NCBI RefSeq assembly: GCF_937967675.1
Contig: NZ_CALBSN010000136.1
Coordinates: 1-12,643, forward strand
Length of the DNA: 12,643 nucleotides
Direction of reading: 5' to 3'
Origin: an uncultured Flavobacterium sp.
GTDB lineage: Bacteria > Bacteroidota > Bacteroidia > Flavobacteriales > Flavobacteriaceae
Of this stretch, positions 6,846-12,643 are shown piece by piece. The position numbers were made by a program, and so were the translations under genes. The stretch's first letter is position 1; the number at the start of each line of letters is the position of its first letter. Under the pieces are notes generated by a model. The model did not search any database. It was not told the origin of the DNA and saw only the letters and a list, made by a program, of their open reading frames with translations.

Positions 6846-9116
6846 ATGACAGAAGATAAAGTTAGAGAAAGTGCGGGTAAAATATTAGGATTTAAAGACA
6901 CCGATACAGCAATTAGTGGCGTTGGACAAATAACTTCTTTTAATCAATTAGGTTTTATTGGCGTAAAAGACAGACCAGACGGATGGTATCTACCAAATGA
7001 AAAGACTTTTCCAGCAATTATTTTAGAAGCGAAAAGTGAAAAAACGACTTTAAAAAAATCACATATTGACGAATTATTAAAAAACACGTCAATAATTGAA
7101 ACTAAATATAAAAAACATATAGGTCTTTTATACAACGGAAACATTGTACAGATTTATAAAGATGGTGTTTTTTTACGAGAAGAAACCGAACTAAAAAACA
7201 AAGAGTATTATTTAAGTTTGTTTACTCAAAACAAAATTGATACCTCTAAAATCTATACAATTACTGCAAGGATTAACAATAACTTGCATTTCAATTTTGG
7301 GATAAAAAACCTTTATCACAGAATGATATTTACTGCTTGTGCATTAGTTGCAAAAAGATATGGTTCAGTTCTTATAAAAGGAATGGATTATACAACTTTT
7401 CACACTTCTATTCACGCCACGCTTGCAAAGAGCTTTGATGAAGCAAGAAAGCAAAATTTAAAGTTGAACATTTTACTTGAAGCATATTCTTCAATCAAAA
7501 TGAACATTACTGAAAAGCAAACTGCTATTGATGATTTTATTGAATGCGTTGAAGATATTAGTGACAACATAAATAGTGATTTTTGGAATGGTGAAGATGT
7601 AATGGCTATTTTCTTTAACGAATTTAACCGTTACAAAGGTAAAAGTGAAAGTGGTCAAGTTTTTACACCAGACCATATTACAAGTTTGATGTACGAAATT
7701 ATTGGTATAAACAAAGACGATATTATTCTTGATGCAGCTTGTGGTAGCGGAGCTTTTCTTGTAAAAGCTATGTGCAATATGATTAAAGAAGCAGGTGGAA
7801 ACTCAACAGACAAAGCAAAAGAAATTAAACAAAATCAACTTTTTGGAATTGAATTTGACAAAGAAATTTACGCTCTTGCCTGTGCAAATATGCTTATTCA
7901 TAAGGACGGTAAAACCAATTTAGAACAATTGGATAGCAGAACAGATGAAGCAAAAAAGTGGATTAAAAGCAAAAGAATTACAAAAGTTCTAATGAACCCA
8001 CCTTTTGAAAACAAGTATGGCTGTATTGAAATTGTCGCAAATGTATTAGAAAGTGTTGATAGAGATACTATTTGTGCTTTTATTATGCCTGATAATAAAC
8101 TTGAAACAAATCTAAACAAGACAAAGAAAATACTTCAAAAACATACACTTTCAAAAATTATAAAGTTACCACACGAAATTTTTAGTGGTACAACTACAAG
8201 TATATTTATTTTTAAAAGTGGCATTCCACAAAACAATAATAAAATTTTTGCGTGTGCAATTTTAGATGATGGATTAGAAACAATAAAAAATCAAGGCAGA
8301 CAAGACATAAAAAACAAGTGGGAAGAAATTGAAAAATATTGGGTTGATGTTATTTACAAACAAAGTGGCGATAACTCAATTCAATGGCTTGACCCAAAAG
8401 AAAATTTGAGCTATAAAGTTCAAGAAAAACCATTTACAATAAGCGAACAAAACTTTAAGAAAATTGTGCTTGATTACTTGTTTTTCAAATCGAGCATAAA
8501 TCCCATTGATTTAAAGAACAAAGTCCTTGATTATGTTTTATATGATAATGTTGAAACCGTAAATGAACCTTTAATAGAAATTATTCGCAGTAAAATAACT
8601 ACGGAAACTAGTCGAAACATTATTGATATAAAAAAATGGAAAAGATTTATCATTTGTGGTAAAGACGGTATTTTTAAACTTATTCAGCCAAAAGCAAGAA
8701 AATTAACAGAATATTTGAATGATGGCGAAGTTCCGTTTGTTGCGTCAGGTGCATTTAACAATGGTATTGAAAAGTATGTAGAAACTGATGAAATATTAGA
8801 TAAAGGAAATTGTATAACAGTTTCGGCAATCGGTGGTTTCTCATTTTACCAAGAGAAAGATTTTATTGGGCGTGGCGGTGCAGGTTCTGCAATTAAAATT
8901 TTATACAGCGACAAACTAAACGAAAAAAACGCTTTGTTTATTTGTGCAGTTTTACAAAAAACGCTTAATAAATATGATTATACGACAATGCTTTCAGGCG
9001 ACAAATTGAAAAAAGAATTTGTATATCTTCCAGCAAAAAAAGACGGACAACCTGACTTTACATTTATGGAAAACTATATAGAAACATTACAAGAACAACT
9101 AAAAATGTGGGTATAA
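6846..9116 (+). CDS. Single-chain restriction-modification enzyme (nuclease-methylase-specificity, type IIG-like)
   Basis: A 756-residue cytoplasmic enzyme joining three functions. Residues about 25-110 hold a PD-(D/E)xK nuclease core: RPDG with Asp45, then IILEAKSEK with Glu61 and Lys63. Residues about 255-480 are an N6-adenine methylase of the gamma class: GQVFTPDHIT near 270-279, motif I DAACGSGAF at 296-304 (S-adenosylmethionine binding) and motif IV NPPF at 384-387. From about 585 the C-terminus resembles a type I HsdS/BcgI-like target recognition domain (FVASGAFNNGIEKYV, later LPAKKDGQPDFTFMENYIETL). One recognition domain suggests a short or half-site target. Such enzymes both methylate host DNA and cut foreign DNA, so no partner gene is needed, which suits a one-gene cassette (C6). 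At 756 residues it is compact for a type IIG enzyme. The nuclease could be inactive; if so it would be an orphan methylase. Confidence 0.88.
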   Translation: MTEDKVRESAGKILGFKDTDTAISGVGQITSFNQLGFIGVKDRPDGWYLPNEKTFPAIILEAKSEKTTLKKSHIDELLKNTSIIETKYKKHIGLLYNGNIVQIYKDGVFLREETELKNKEYYLSLFTQNKIDTSKIYTITARINNNLHFNFGIKNLYHRMIFTACALVAKRYGSVLIKGMDYTTFHTSIHATLAKSFDEARKQNLKLNILLEAYSSIKMNITEKQTAIDDFIECVEDISDNINSDFWNGEDVMAIFFNEFNRYKGKSESGQVFTPDHITSLMYEIIGINKDDIILDAACGSGAFLVKAMCNMIKEAGGNSTDKAKEIKQNQLFGIEFDKEIYALACANMLIHKDGKTNLEQLDSRTDEAKKWIKSKRITKVLMNPPFENKYGCIEIVANVLESVDRDTICAFIMPDNKLETNLNKTKKILQKHTLSKIIKLPHEIFSGTTTSIFIFKSGIPQNNNKIFACAILDDGLETIKNQGRQDIKNKWEEIEKYWVDVIYKQSGDNSIQWLDPKENLSYKVQEKPFTISEQNFKKIVLDYLFFKSSINPIDLKNKVLDYVLYDNVETVNEPLIEIIRSKITTETSRNIIDIKKWKRFIICGKDGIFKLIQPKARKLTEYLNDGEVPFVASGAFNNGIEKYVETDEILDKGNCITVSAIGGFSFYQEKDFIGRGGAGSAIKILYSDKLNEKNALFICAVLQKTLNKYDYTTMLSGDKLKKEFVYLPAKKDGQPDFTFMENYIETLQEQLKMWV

Positions 9117-9129
9117 AAAAACACCGAAC

Positions 9130-9261
9130 GGCTAACAGCAGTTTGGCAAAATGGCGGGTTCAGTGCTAAATTGAACATTCGGATTTCTAATAAACATTAG
9201 TGCTAAATTGAAAGTAAGTGCTTCTAAATCCGCCACTTCGCCAAGCTGCAAAACGTTAAAT
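9130..9261 (+). repeat. attC site 6 (type B)
   Basis: R'' GGCTAAC (9130-9136), R' GTTAAAT (9255-9261), the latter a full match to the classical GTTRRRY. Carries the same internal direct repeat AGTGCTAAATTGAA as site 2 and differs from it mainly in the loop. Closes C6. Confidence 0.87.
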
Positions 9262-9515
9262 GCAATATATTTTCCGAACTTACGCTGAACGCTTCGCTCC
9301 TATTTTTTCGTTATATAATTTCTAAAAATGTAGCCGAAAAATTTTGCGTGATAAGTGAAATCTGAACCGAACTTTGTCGAAAAACTTTGTGTTCAAAATA
9401 CGTTGCGTGAAACCAAGCTTTGCGAGACAAACCAAGTTTGCGTGACAATGGAAAGCCGAAAACCAACTTTGCGGATAAAGGTTGCTTTATTTATCAAGTT
9501 CCGAAAATATAAAAC
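9256..9515 (+). other. Gene-less cassette C7 with degenerate short repeats
   Basis: The 260 bases before attC 7 hold no convincing gene. Frames present either run into the attC or have no recognisable features. Instead there is a degenerate unit near AACCAASTTTGCGWGA: about 9364-9379, 9380-9394, 9411-9428, 9429-9445 and 9459-9475. The flanking box pair GTTAAATGCA / TGCATTTAAC shows that it is a complete cassette. It may encode a small RNA, carry a binding-site cluster or be a decayed gene. Confidence 0.55.
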
Positions 9516-9518
9516 TGC

Positions 9519-9656
9519 ATTTAACAGCGGTTTAAAAATATGGCTAGTTTCGGGAATATTTGAAATGGCGCAGTTGCTCAATTTAAAGTTTTGCGTATAT
9601 TTGTGTTGGCTTGGTGTTGGGTTTTCGCCACATTTTTAAGCCTCAGAACGTTGTGC
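9519..9656 (+). repeat. attC site 7 (singleton type)
   Basis: R'' ATTTAAC (9519-9525), R' GTTGTGC (9650-9656). Arms AGCGGTTTAAAAATATGGC and GCCACATTTTTAAGCCTC form the stem. Its loop is mostly unlike type A, yet it shares TATATTTGT and TGGCTTGGTGTTGG at the same place. Length 138, as in type A. Closes C7. Confidence 0.82.
9574..9603 (+). promoter_or_regulatory. Bacteroidota-type promoter inside attC 7
   Basis: TTG at 9574-9576, 19 bases, then TATATTTG at 9596-9603: a full match to TTG-N17-23-TANNTTTG. Transcription would start near 9609 and reach the gene at 9690 after about 80 bases. Confidence 0.6.
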
Positions 9657-9689
9657 GTCATTTTACCCAAACTAAACGAAAAATACTTC

Positions 9690-10112
9690 ATGGAAATTAT
9701 AAATACCGAAAATGGAAATTTCAGCCTAAATGCAGAGATGGAAATCAATGCGAATAAAAAATTTGAAGAAGTAAACTATTTTGACTTAGATAAAACTATA
9801 AATGATATGGGAAATGGATACAAATGGATTTATTTCAAAAATGTCAAAATTGACAACCTTTACTTTTTTTTAAACGTATGTTTTTTTCAGAATAAAACCA
9901 AAATGATTACTTTTTCTTTTTCAGAGACTCAAGTAAAATCCCCAAGTTGGGATAATTGGAATGAAAACGAAGGAAAATTGAACCAACAGAAATTTGAAGA
10001 TTGGTTAAACAAAACATTAGGTGAAAAAAGAAAATTTGACTGGGGTGAAATTTTTTCAGAACACGATTCAAAAGGAGGCGGAACCAACATTACTATTAAT
10101 TATTTAATCTAA
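9690..10112 (+). CDS. Small protein of unknown function (WGE...KGG C-terminus)
   Basis: A 140-residue protein without signal peptide or membrane segment. The ATG at 9690 lies just past the attC; the frame is open further upstream (to 9591) but that part is recombination-site sequence. The C-terminal third reads PSWDNWNENEGKLNQQKFEDWLNKTLGEKRKFDWGEI followed by SEHDSKGGGTNITINYLI. I have an impression of small orphan proteins with this W..W / wL...G / WGE...D.KGG pattern in many bacteria, but I cannot name a family. An immunity or other standalone role is possible. It is the sole gene of C8, likely driven by the promoter in attC 7. Confidence 0.75.
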   Translation: MEIINTENGNFSLNAEMEINANKKFEEVNYFDLDKTINDMGNGYKWIYFKNVKIDNLYFFLNVCFFQNKTKMITFSFSETQVKSPSWDNWNENEGKLNQQKFEDWLNKTLGEKRKFDWGEIFSEHDSKGGGTNITINYLI

Positions 10113-10121
10113 AAAACGAAC

Positions 10122-10259
10122 GCACAACAGCGGTTTGCTTCAATGGCTACTTCCGGATTTTCCTGCGGAAAATCCGCTGCTGAATGGAATGTTTTGTTAT
10201 ATTTGTAATGGCTTGTTGTTGGTGCAACGCCACTGAGAGCAAGCCGCAGAACGTTAGCC
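10122..10259 (+). repeat. attC site 8 (type A)
   Basis: R'' GCACAAC (10122-10128), R' GTTAGCC (10253-10259). The hairpin loop is TGC instead of TAC, with GGCTTGTTGTTGG in place of GGCTTGGTGTTGG; otherwise as site 5. Closes C8. Confidence 0.9.
10198..10205 (+). promoter_or_regulatory. TATATTTG element in attC 8
   Basis: Located 62 bases before the ATG of the leucine-rich-repeat gene. Confidence 0.4.
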
Positions 10260-10267
10260 ATAATATT

Positions 10268-10996
10268 ATGAATGAAAATTCCGAATATAAAAAGTTTAGT
10301 AAGGAAATCCAACATTGGGATTTTACTATTATACAACTTCCATCAGATAAACGAATAAATTCAACAAACGTTCGGATAGATTGCTTATCTCCAGCTTTAA
10401 TAAAAAAAGGCTCTCAAAAAGAAAAAGAATTAATAACTGAATGGAACTCAGTTTTTCCTAAACTTGATAATGTTAGACGTTTAAAAATTGATGTTTACAA
10501 TCAAGAAATTTTTGACGGCATCTGTAAAATACCAAATTTGGAACAGTTAACAATTACAAATTCAAATTTTACGAACTTAAGTTCAATCCATTTACTTAAA
10601 AACTTAAATCGCTTTGAATTTTTTAGAAATAATAAAATAACAGATATCGAACCTCTTTCGGAATTAAATCTTGAATATTTAAAATTTGAAGAATGTTTCA
10701 ATATTTCAAATTATGAAATAATCGGAAATCTAAAAACATTAATTGGATTATCCATAAATGGCAATTGGACTGCGCCGAAAAATCTAAAACTTAATTCTAT
10801 AAAAGCCTTTGAAAATCTAAATGAATTAATCCACTTTGATATTGAGTATTGCACTATTATAGACAAATCTTTTGATAGTATTCTAAAAATGGAAAAACTA
10901 AAACGCTTTGACTATTTAGGGAGAGTTGATAAAAAGACCGTTTTGGATATCCAAAATAAACATAAAAATCTTTGTTCAGGAAGCTTTCTAAATTAA
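10268..10996 (+). CDS. Leucine-rich-repeat protein
   Basis: A 242-residue protein without signal peptide. From about residue 66 to 217 it is built of roughly 20-24-residue repeats with the LxxLxIxxN spacing of leucine-rich repeats (for example LEQLTITNSNFTNLSSIHLL, LNRFEFFRNNKITDIEPL, LEYLKFEECFNISNYEII, LIHFDIEYCTIIDKSFDSI). This forms a curved protein-binding solenoid. The N-terminal 65 residues are a separate unassigned part. The partner is unknown; intracellular location is inferred. The frame is open upstream into attC 8 (from 10184), but the ATG at 10268 is the first outside the recombination site. Sole gene of C9. Confidence 0.82.
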   Translation: MNENSEYKKFSKEIQHWDFTIIQLPSDKRINSTNVRIDCLSPALIKKGSQKEKELITEWNSVFPKLDNVRRLKIDVYNQEIFDGICKIPNLEQLTITNSNFTNLSSIHLLKNLNRFEFFRNNKITDIEPLSELNLEYLKFEECFNISNYEIIGNLKTLIGLSINGNWTAPKNLKLNSIKAFENLNELIHFDIEYCTIIDKSFDSILKMEKLKRFDYLGRVDKKTVLDIQNKHKNLCSGSFLN

Positions 10997-11005
10997 AAAT
11001 ACTAT

Positions 11006-11143
11006 GGCTAACAGCGGTTTGCTTCAATGGCTACTTCTGGATTTTCCTACGGAAAATCCGCTGCTGAATGGAATGTTTTGTTATATTTGTAATGGCTTGG
11101 TGTTGGTGCAACGCCACTGAGAGCAAGCCGCAGAACGTTATAA
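11006..11143 (+). repeat. attC site 9 (type A)
   Basis: R'' GGCTAAC (11006-11012), R' GTTATAA (11137-11143). Differs from the type A majority by ACTTCTGG for ACTTCCGG at the base of the central hairpin. Closes C9. Confidence 0.9.
11082..11089 (+). promoter_or_regulatory. TATATTTG element in attC 9
   Basis: Located 66 bases before the ATG at 11156. Confidence 0.4.
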
Positions 11144-11155
11144 GCCATTTTATCT

Positions 11156-11821
11156 ATGAAACCAATTATAATAATATTCACGTTTTTTTTGATGCTTTTA
11201 TCATGCGAGGAAAAAGTTAGTCAATCCGCTACAAGGAAAAAAAACAATCAAGTATATACTGATACAATTTCTTATTCAAGTTTTATAGATAGTGTTGAGA
11301 TTGATTCTGAAAAATTTTCTGCTATTAAAGAGAAACTCTATGATGAAAAAAAAATCGCACCTTTAATTGTTCTGAAAAAAGCAGATAGCTTGATAAAAGA
11401 ATATTCTGAGAGTTATGAAAAAACAAACTTTTCATATGATTTGAATAAAATAAAAGATTTACATTTTTTAAAAGGTGAAATATTATATGAAAGAAATGAT
11501 TTCCGAAATGCACTCAAAGAATTTTCTTTTGATACTATAGAAAGTTATACAATCGCAAGAGCAGCTACTTACATAAAGCTTAATCAATTCGATAAGGCTT
11601 TACAGAATATTAAATCTCAAGGAAATTTTGAAAACAAATGGTATTTGGCAAATTATTACGAAATTATTGGGAAAATAGATTCAGCAAAAGTTTTATACAT
11701 TCAAGTATTTAATCGTTATCCTGAATATGAAGTTGGAAAGAATAGTGCAAATCGCTTGAAAGAACTTAACAAAAAGAAACCGAAATTGATAACGGAACTG
11801 ATATTACCTACAAGAAAATAA
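11156..11821 (+). CDS. Lipoprotein with TPR-like helical repeats
   Basis: A 221-residue lipoprotein; the signal peptide ends in MLLSC with Cys17 lipidated, followed by EE, so probably envelope-anchored. A polar, mostly helical stretch follows. From about 100 to 205 there are helix pairs of tetratricopeptide type (LHFLKGEILYERNDFRNALKEF, YTIARAATYIKLNQFDKALQNI, WYLANYYEIIGKIDSAKVLYIQVFNRYP), a scaffold for protein contacts. Function unknown. The gene is the sole one in C10 and begins 18 bases after the boundary, so expression must come from attC 9 or further upstream. Confidence 0.82.
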   Translation: MKPIIIIFTFFLMLLSCEEKVSQSATRKKNNQVYTDTISYSSFIDSVEIDSEKFSAIKEKLYDEKKIAPLIVLKKADSLIKEYSESYEKTNFSYDLNKIKDLHFLKGEILYERNDFRNALKEFSFDTIESYTIARAATYIKLNQFDKALQNIKSQGNFENKWYLANYYEIIGKIDSAKVLYIQVFNRYPEYEVGKNSANRLKELNKKKPKLITELILPTRK

Positions 11822-11831
11822 AAAAAACGGC

Positions 11832-11970
11832 TTATAACAGCGGTTTGCTTCAATGGCTACTTCCGGATTTTCCTACGGAAAATCCGCTGCTGAATGGAAT
11901 GTTTTGTTATATTTGTAATGGCTTGGTATAGGTGGCAACGCCACTGAGAGCAAGCCGCAGAACGTTGTAT
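11832..11970 (+). repeat. attC site 10 (type A)
   Basis: R'' TTATAAC (11832-11838), R' GTTGTAT (11964-11970). One base longer than the other type A sites, with GGTATAGGTGGCAACG where they have GGTGTTGGTGCAACG. Closes C10. Confidence 0.9.
11908..11915 (+). promoter_or_regulatory. TATATTTG element in attC 10
   Basis: Located 74 bases before the ATG at 11990. Confidence 0.4.
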
Positions 11971-11989
11971 GTAATTTTAAAAAATCATC

Positions 11990-12568
11990 ATGAAAAAAAC
12001 ACTTTTATTTTTATTTTTGAATCTTAATTTAGCTTTATTTTCTCAAGAATCGAAACTTAGCATTGAACTTAATTATCCAATTCCTGCAGACAATAATTTT
12101 ATTGGAAAAAATTACACTGGAATAGTTGATATTGGAGGAAAATATAAAATTATTGACAAAGACGTTTTAGATTTTGGAATTGCTTTAAATGCTGGACTTT
12201 TGACATTTAATAATTCGAAAATTAATTCACCACAGAATTACAAAATTTATGCTTACCCAATACAACCAAAAATATTTTGTGAGTTTAACATCAAAAATAT
12301 TAAAAAGCTTCATCCATACACTTCTCTTGGATATAGTTTCATAATATTCAAAGCAACTGGAACCAATAATGGATATGATATTTCAGACCTAAACGATACT
12401 CAAGCTGGGATTAACTTAAATTTCGGTTTATCTTATGATATTACAAGTAAATTTTTTGTTAATGGACAATTTGACTTTACAAAACTTCAAGAAGAAAATG
12501 GAATTCCAAATACTACATTTAATACAAATGTTAATTTAGTAAAACTTGGTGTTGGTTTAAGATTATAA
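11990..12568 (+). CDS. Outer-membrane beta-barrel protein
   Basis: A 192-residue protein with a cleavable signal peptide (about 1-19, ending LFSQ) and alternating polar/hydrophobic strands throughout: LSIELNYPIPADN, YTGIVDIGGKYKI, LDFGIALNAGLLTF, PKIFCEFNIKNIKKLHPYTSLGYSFIIF, AGINLNFGLSYDIT, KFFVNGQFDFTKL, and a last strand VNLVKLGVGLRL. This is the pattern of small 8-strand barrels of the OmpA/porin-like type common in Bacteroidota. It probably sits in the outer membrane; ligand or partner cannot be told. Sole gene of C11. Confidence 0.82.
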   Translation: MKKTLLFLFLNLNLALFSQESKLSIELNYPIPADNNFIGKNYTGIVDIGGKYKIIDKDVLDFGIALNAGLLTFNNSKINSPQNYKIYAYPIQPKIFCEFNIKNIKKLHPYTSLGYSFIIFKATGTNNGYDISDLNDTQAGINLNFGLSYDITSKFFVNGQFDFTKLQEENGIPNTTFNTNVNLVKLGVGLRL

Positions 12569-12577
12569 AAAAACTAC

Positions 12578-12643
12578 ATACAACAGCGGTTTGCTTCAAT
12601 GGCTACTTCCGGATTTTCCTACGGAAAATCCGCTGCTGAATGG
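12578..12643 (+). repeat. attC site 11 (type A), cut by window edge
   Basis: R'' ATACAAC (12578-12584) and the left half up to CTGCTGAATGG, identical to the type A consensus. Its R' and the next cassette lie beyond the window. Confidence 0.88.

Larger units (their letters stand above)
50..12643 (+). mobile_element. Integron-type gene cassette array (11 cassettes, last one cut)
   Basis: Boundaries are placed at G|TT in each repeat. Cassettes: C1 50-1118, C2 1119-2936, C3 2937-5480, C4 5481-6217, C5 6218-6748, C6 6749-9255, C7 9256-9650, C8 9651-10253, C9 10254-11137, C10 11138-11964, C11 11965 onward. Each starts with a sequence complementary to its own end: GTTAGCAGAC (49) with GTCTGCTAAC (988); GTTGGCAGA (1118) with TCTGCCAAC (2809); GTTAGCGGTA (5480) with TACCGCTAAC (6083); GTTATGAGC (6217) with GCTCATAAC (6615); GTTAGCCGT (6748) with ACGGCTAAC (9128); GTTAAATGCA (9255) with TGCATTTAAC (9516); GTTGTGCGT (9650) with ACGCACAAC (10120); GTTAGCCATA (10253) with TATGGCTAAC (11003); GTTATAAGCC (11137) with GGCTTATAAC (11829); GTTGTATGTA (11964) with TACATACAAC (12575). 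Only C3 pairs imperfectly. Such complementarity is known from integron cassettes, where R'' and R' of the circular form make one attC. All genes except those of C3 point the same way. No intI or clear attI is visible here. Confidence 0.88.

Noticed and set aside
9355..9639. 94-residue frame across C7 and attC 7
   Set aside because: It starts at a GTG, is made of the degenerate short repeats and ends in recombination-site sequence; no protein features are visible.
991..12643. CRISPR array
   Set aside because: Repeats are 132-139 bases, form attC-like stems and are separated by whole genes of 0.4-2.5 kb, not by short spacers.

Overview
The window is AT-rich and reads as Bacteroidota, most likely the Flavobacteriia. 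Genes lack obvious Shine-Dalgarno sequences, several promoter-like sites fit the Bacteroidota form TTG-N19-TANNTTTG, and the proteins (lipoproteins, a PEGA protein, SH3-like and SHOCT proteins) are typical of that phylum.

The organising feature is an integron-type gene cassette array. Eleven repeats of 132-139 bases (ten complete, one cut by the right edge) separate short blocks of one or two genes. Each repeat has the layout of an attC recombination site: an outer R''/R' box, an L''/L' pair such as GCGGTTTGC / GCAAGCCGC, and a central imperfect stem. The strongest evidence is covariation. The 8-10 bases at the start of a block (GTT + 5-7 variable bases) are the reverse complement of the bases just before the repeat that ends the same block, and they differ from block to block. 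This is expected if each block excises as a circle cut at G|TT, as integron cassettes do. No integrase gene lies in the window; it would be expected outside, probably to the left.

Layout (cassettes cut at G|TT): C1 50-1118, two lipoproteins (one PEGA). C2 1119-2936, secreted SH3-like protein plus zinc-ribbon/bPH/SHOCT protein. C3 2937-5480, macrolide resistance pair mef + mph on the opposite strand, with a terminator, a putative attenuator leader and its own promoter. C4 5481-6217, acidic orphan protein. C5 6218-6748, BamE/SmpA-like lipoprotein. C6 6749-9255, single-chain nuclease-methylase-specificity restriction enzyme. C7 9256-9650, no convincing gene. C8 9651-10253, small orphan protein. 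C9 10254-11137, leucine-rich-repeat protein. C10 11138-11964, TPR-like lipoprotein. C11 from 11965, outer-membrane beta-barrel protein.

The attC sites form families: type A (sites 4, 5, 8, 9, 10, 11), type B (1, 2, 6) and two singletons (3 and 7). Near-identical type A sites point to a resident chromosomal integron. The macrolide cassette has an attC unlike the rest, suggesting import from another array. Type A sites and site 7 also carry a TATATTTG element 60-85 bases before most downstream genes, so the recombination sites themselves may supply promoters. Together the array looks like a store of adaptive functions: antibiotic resistance, phage defence and cell-envelope proteins.
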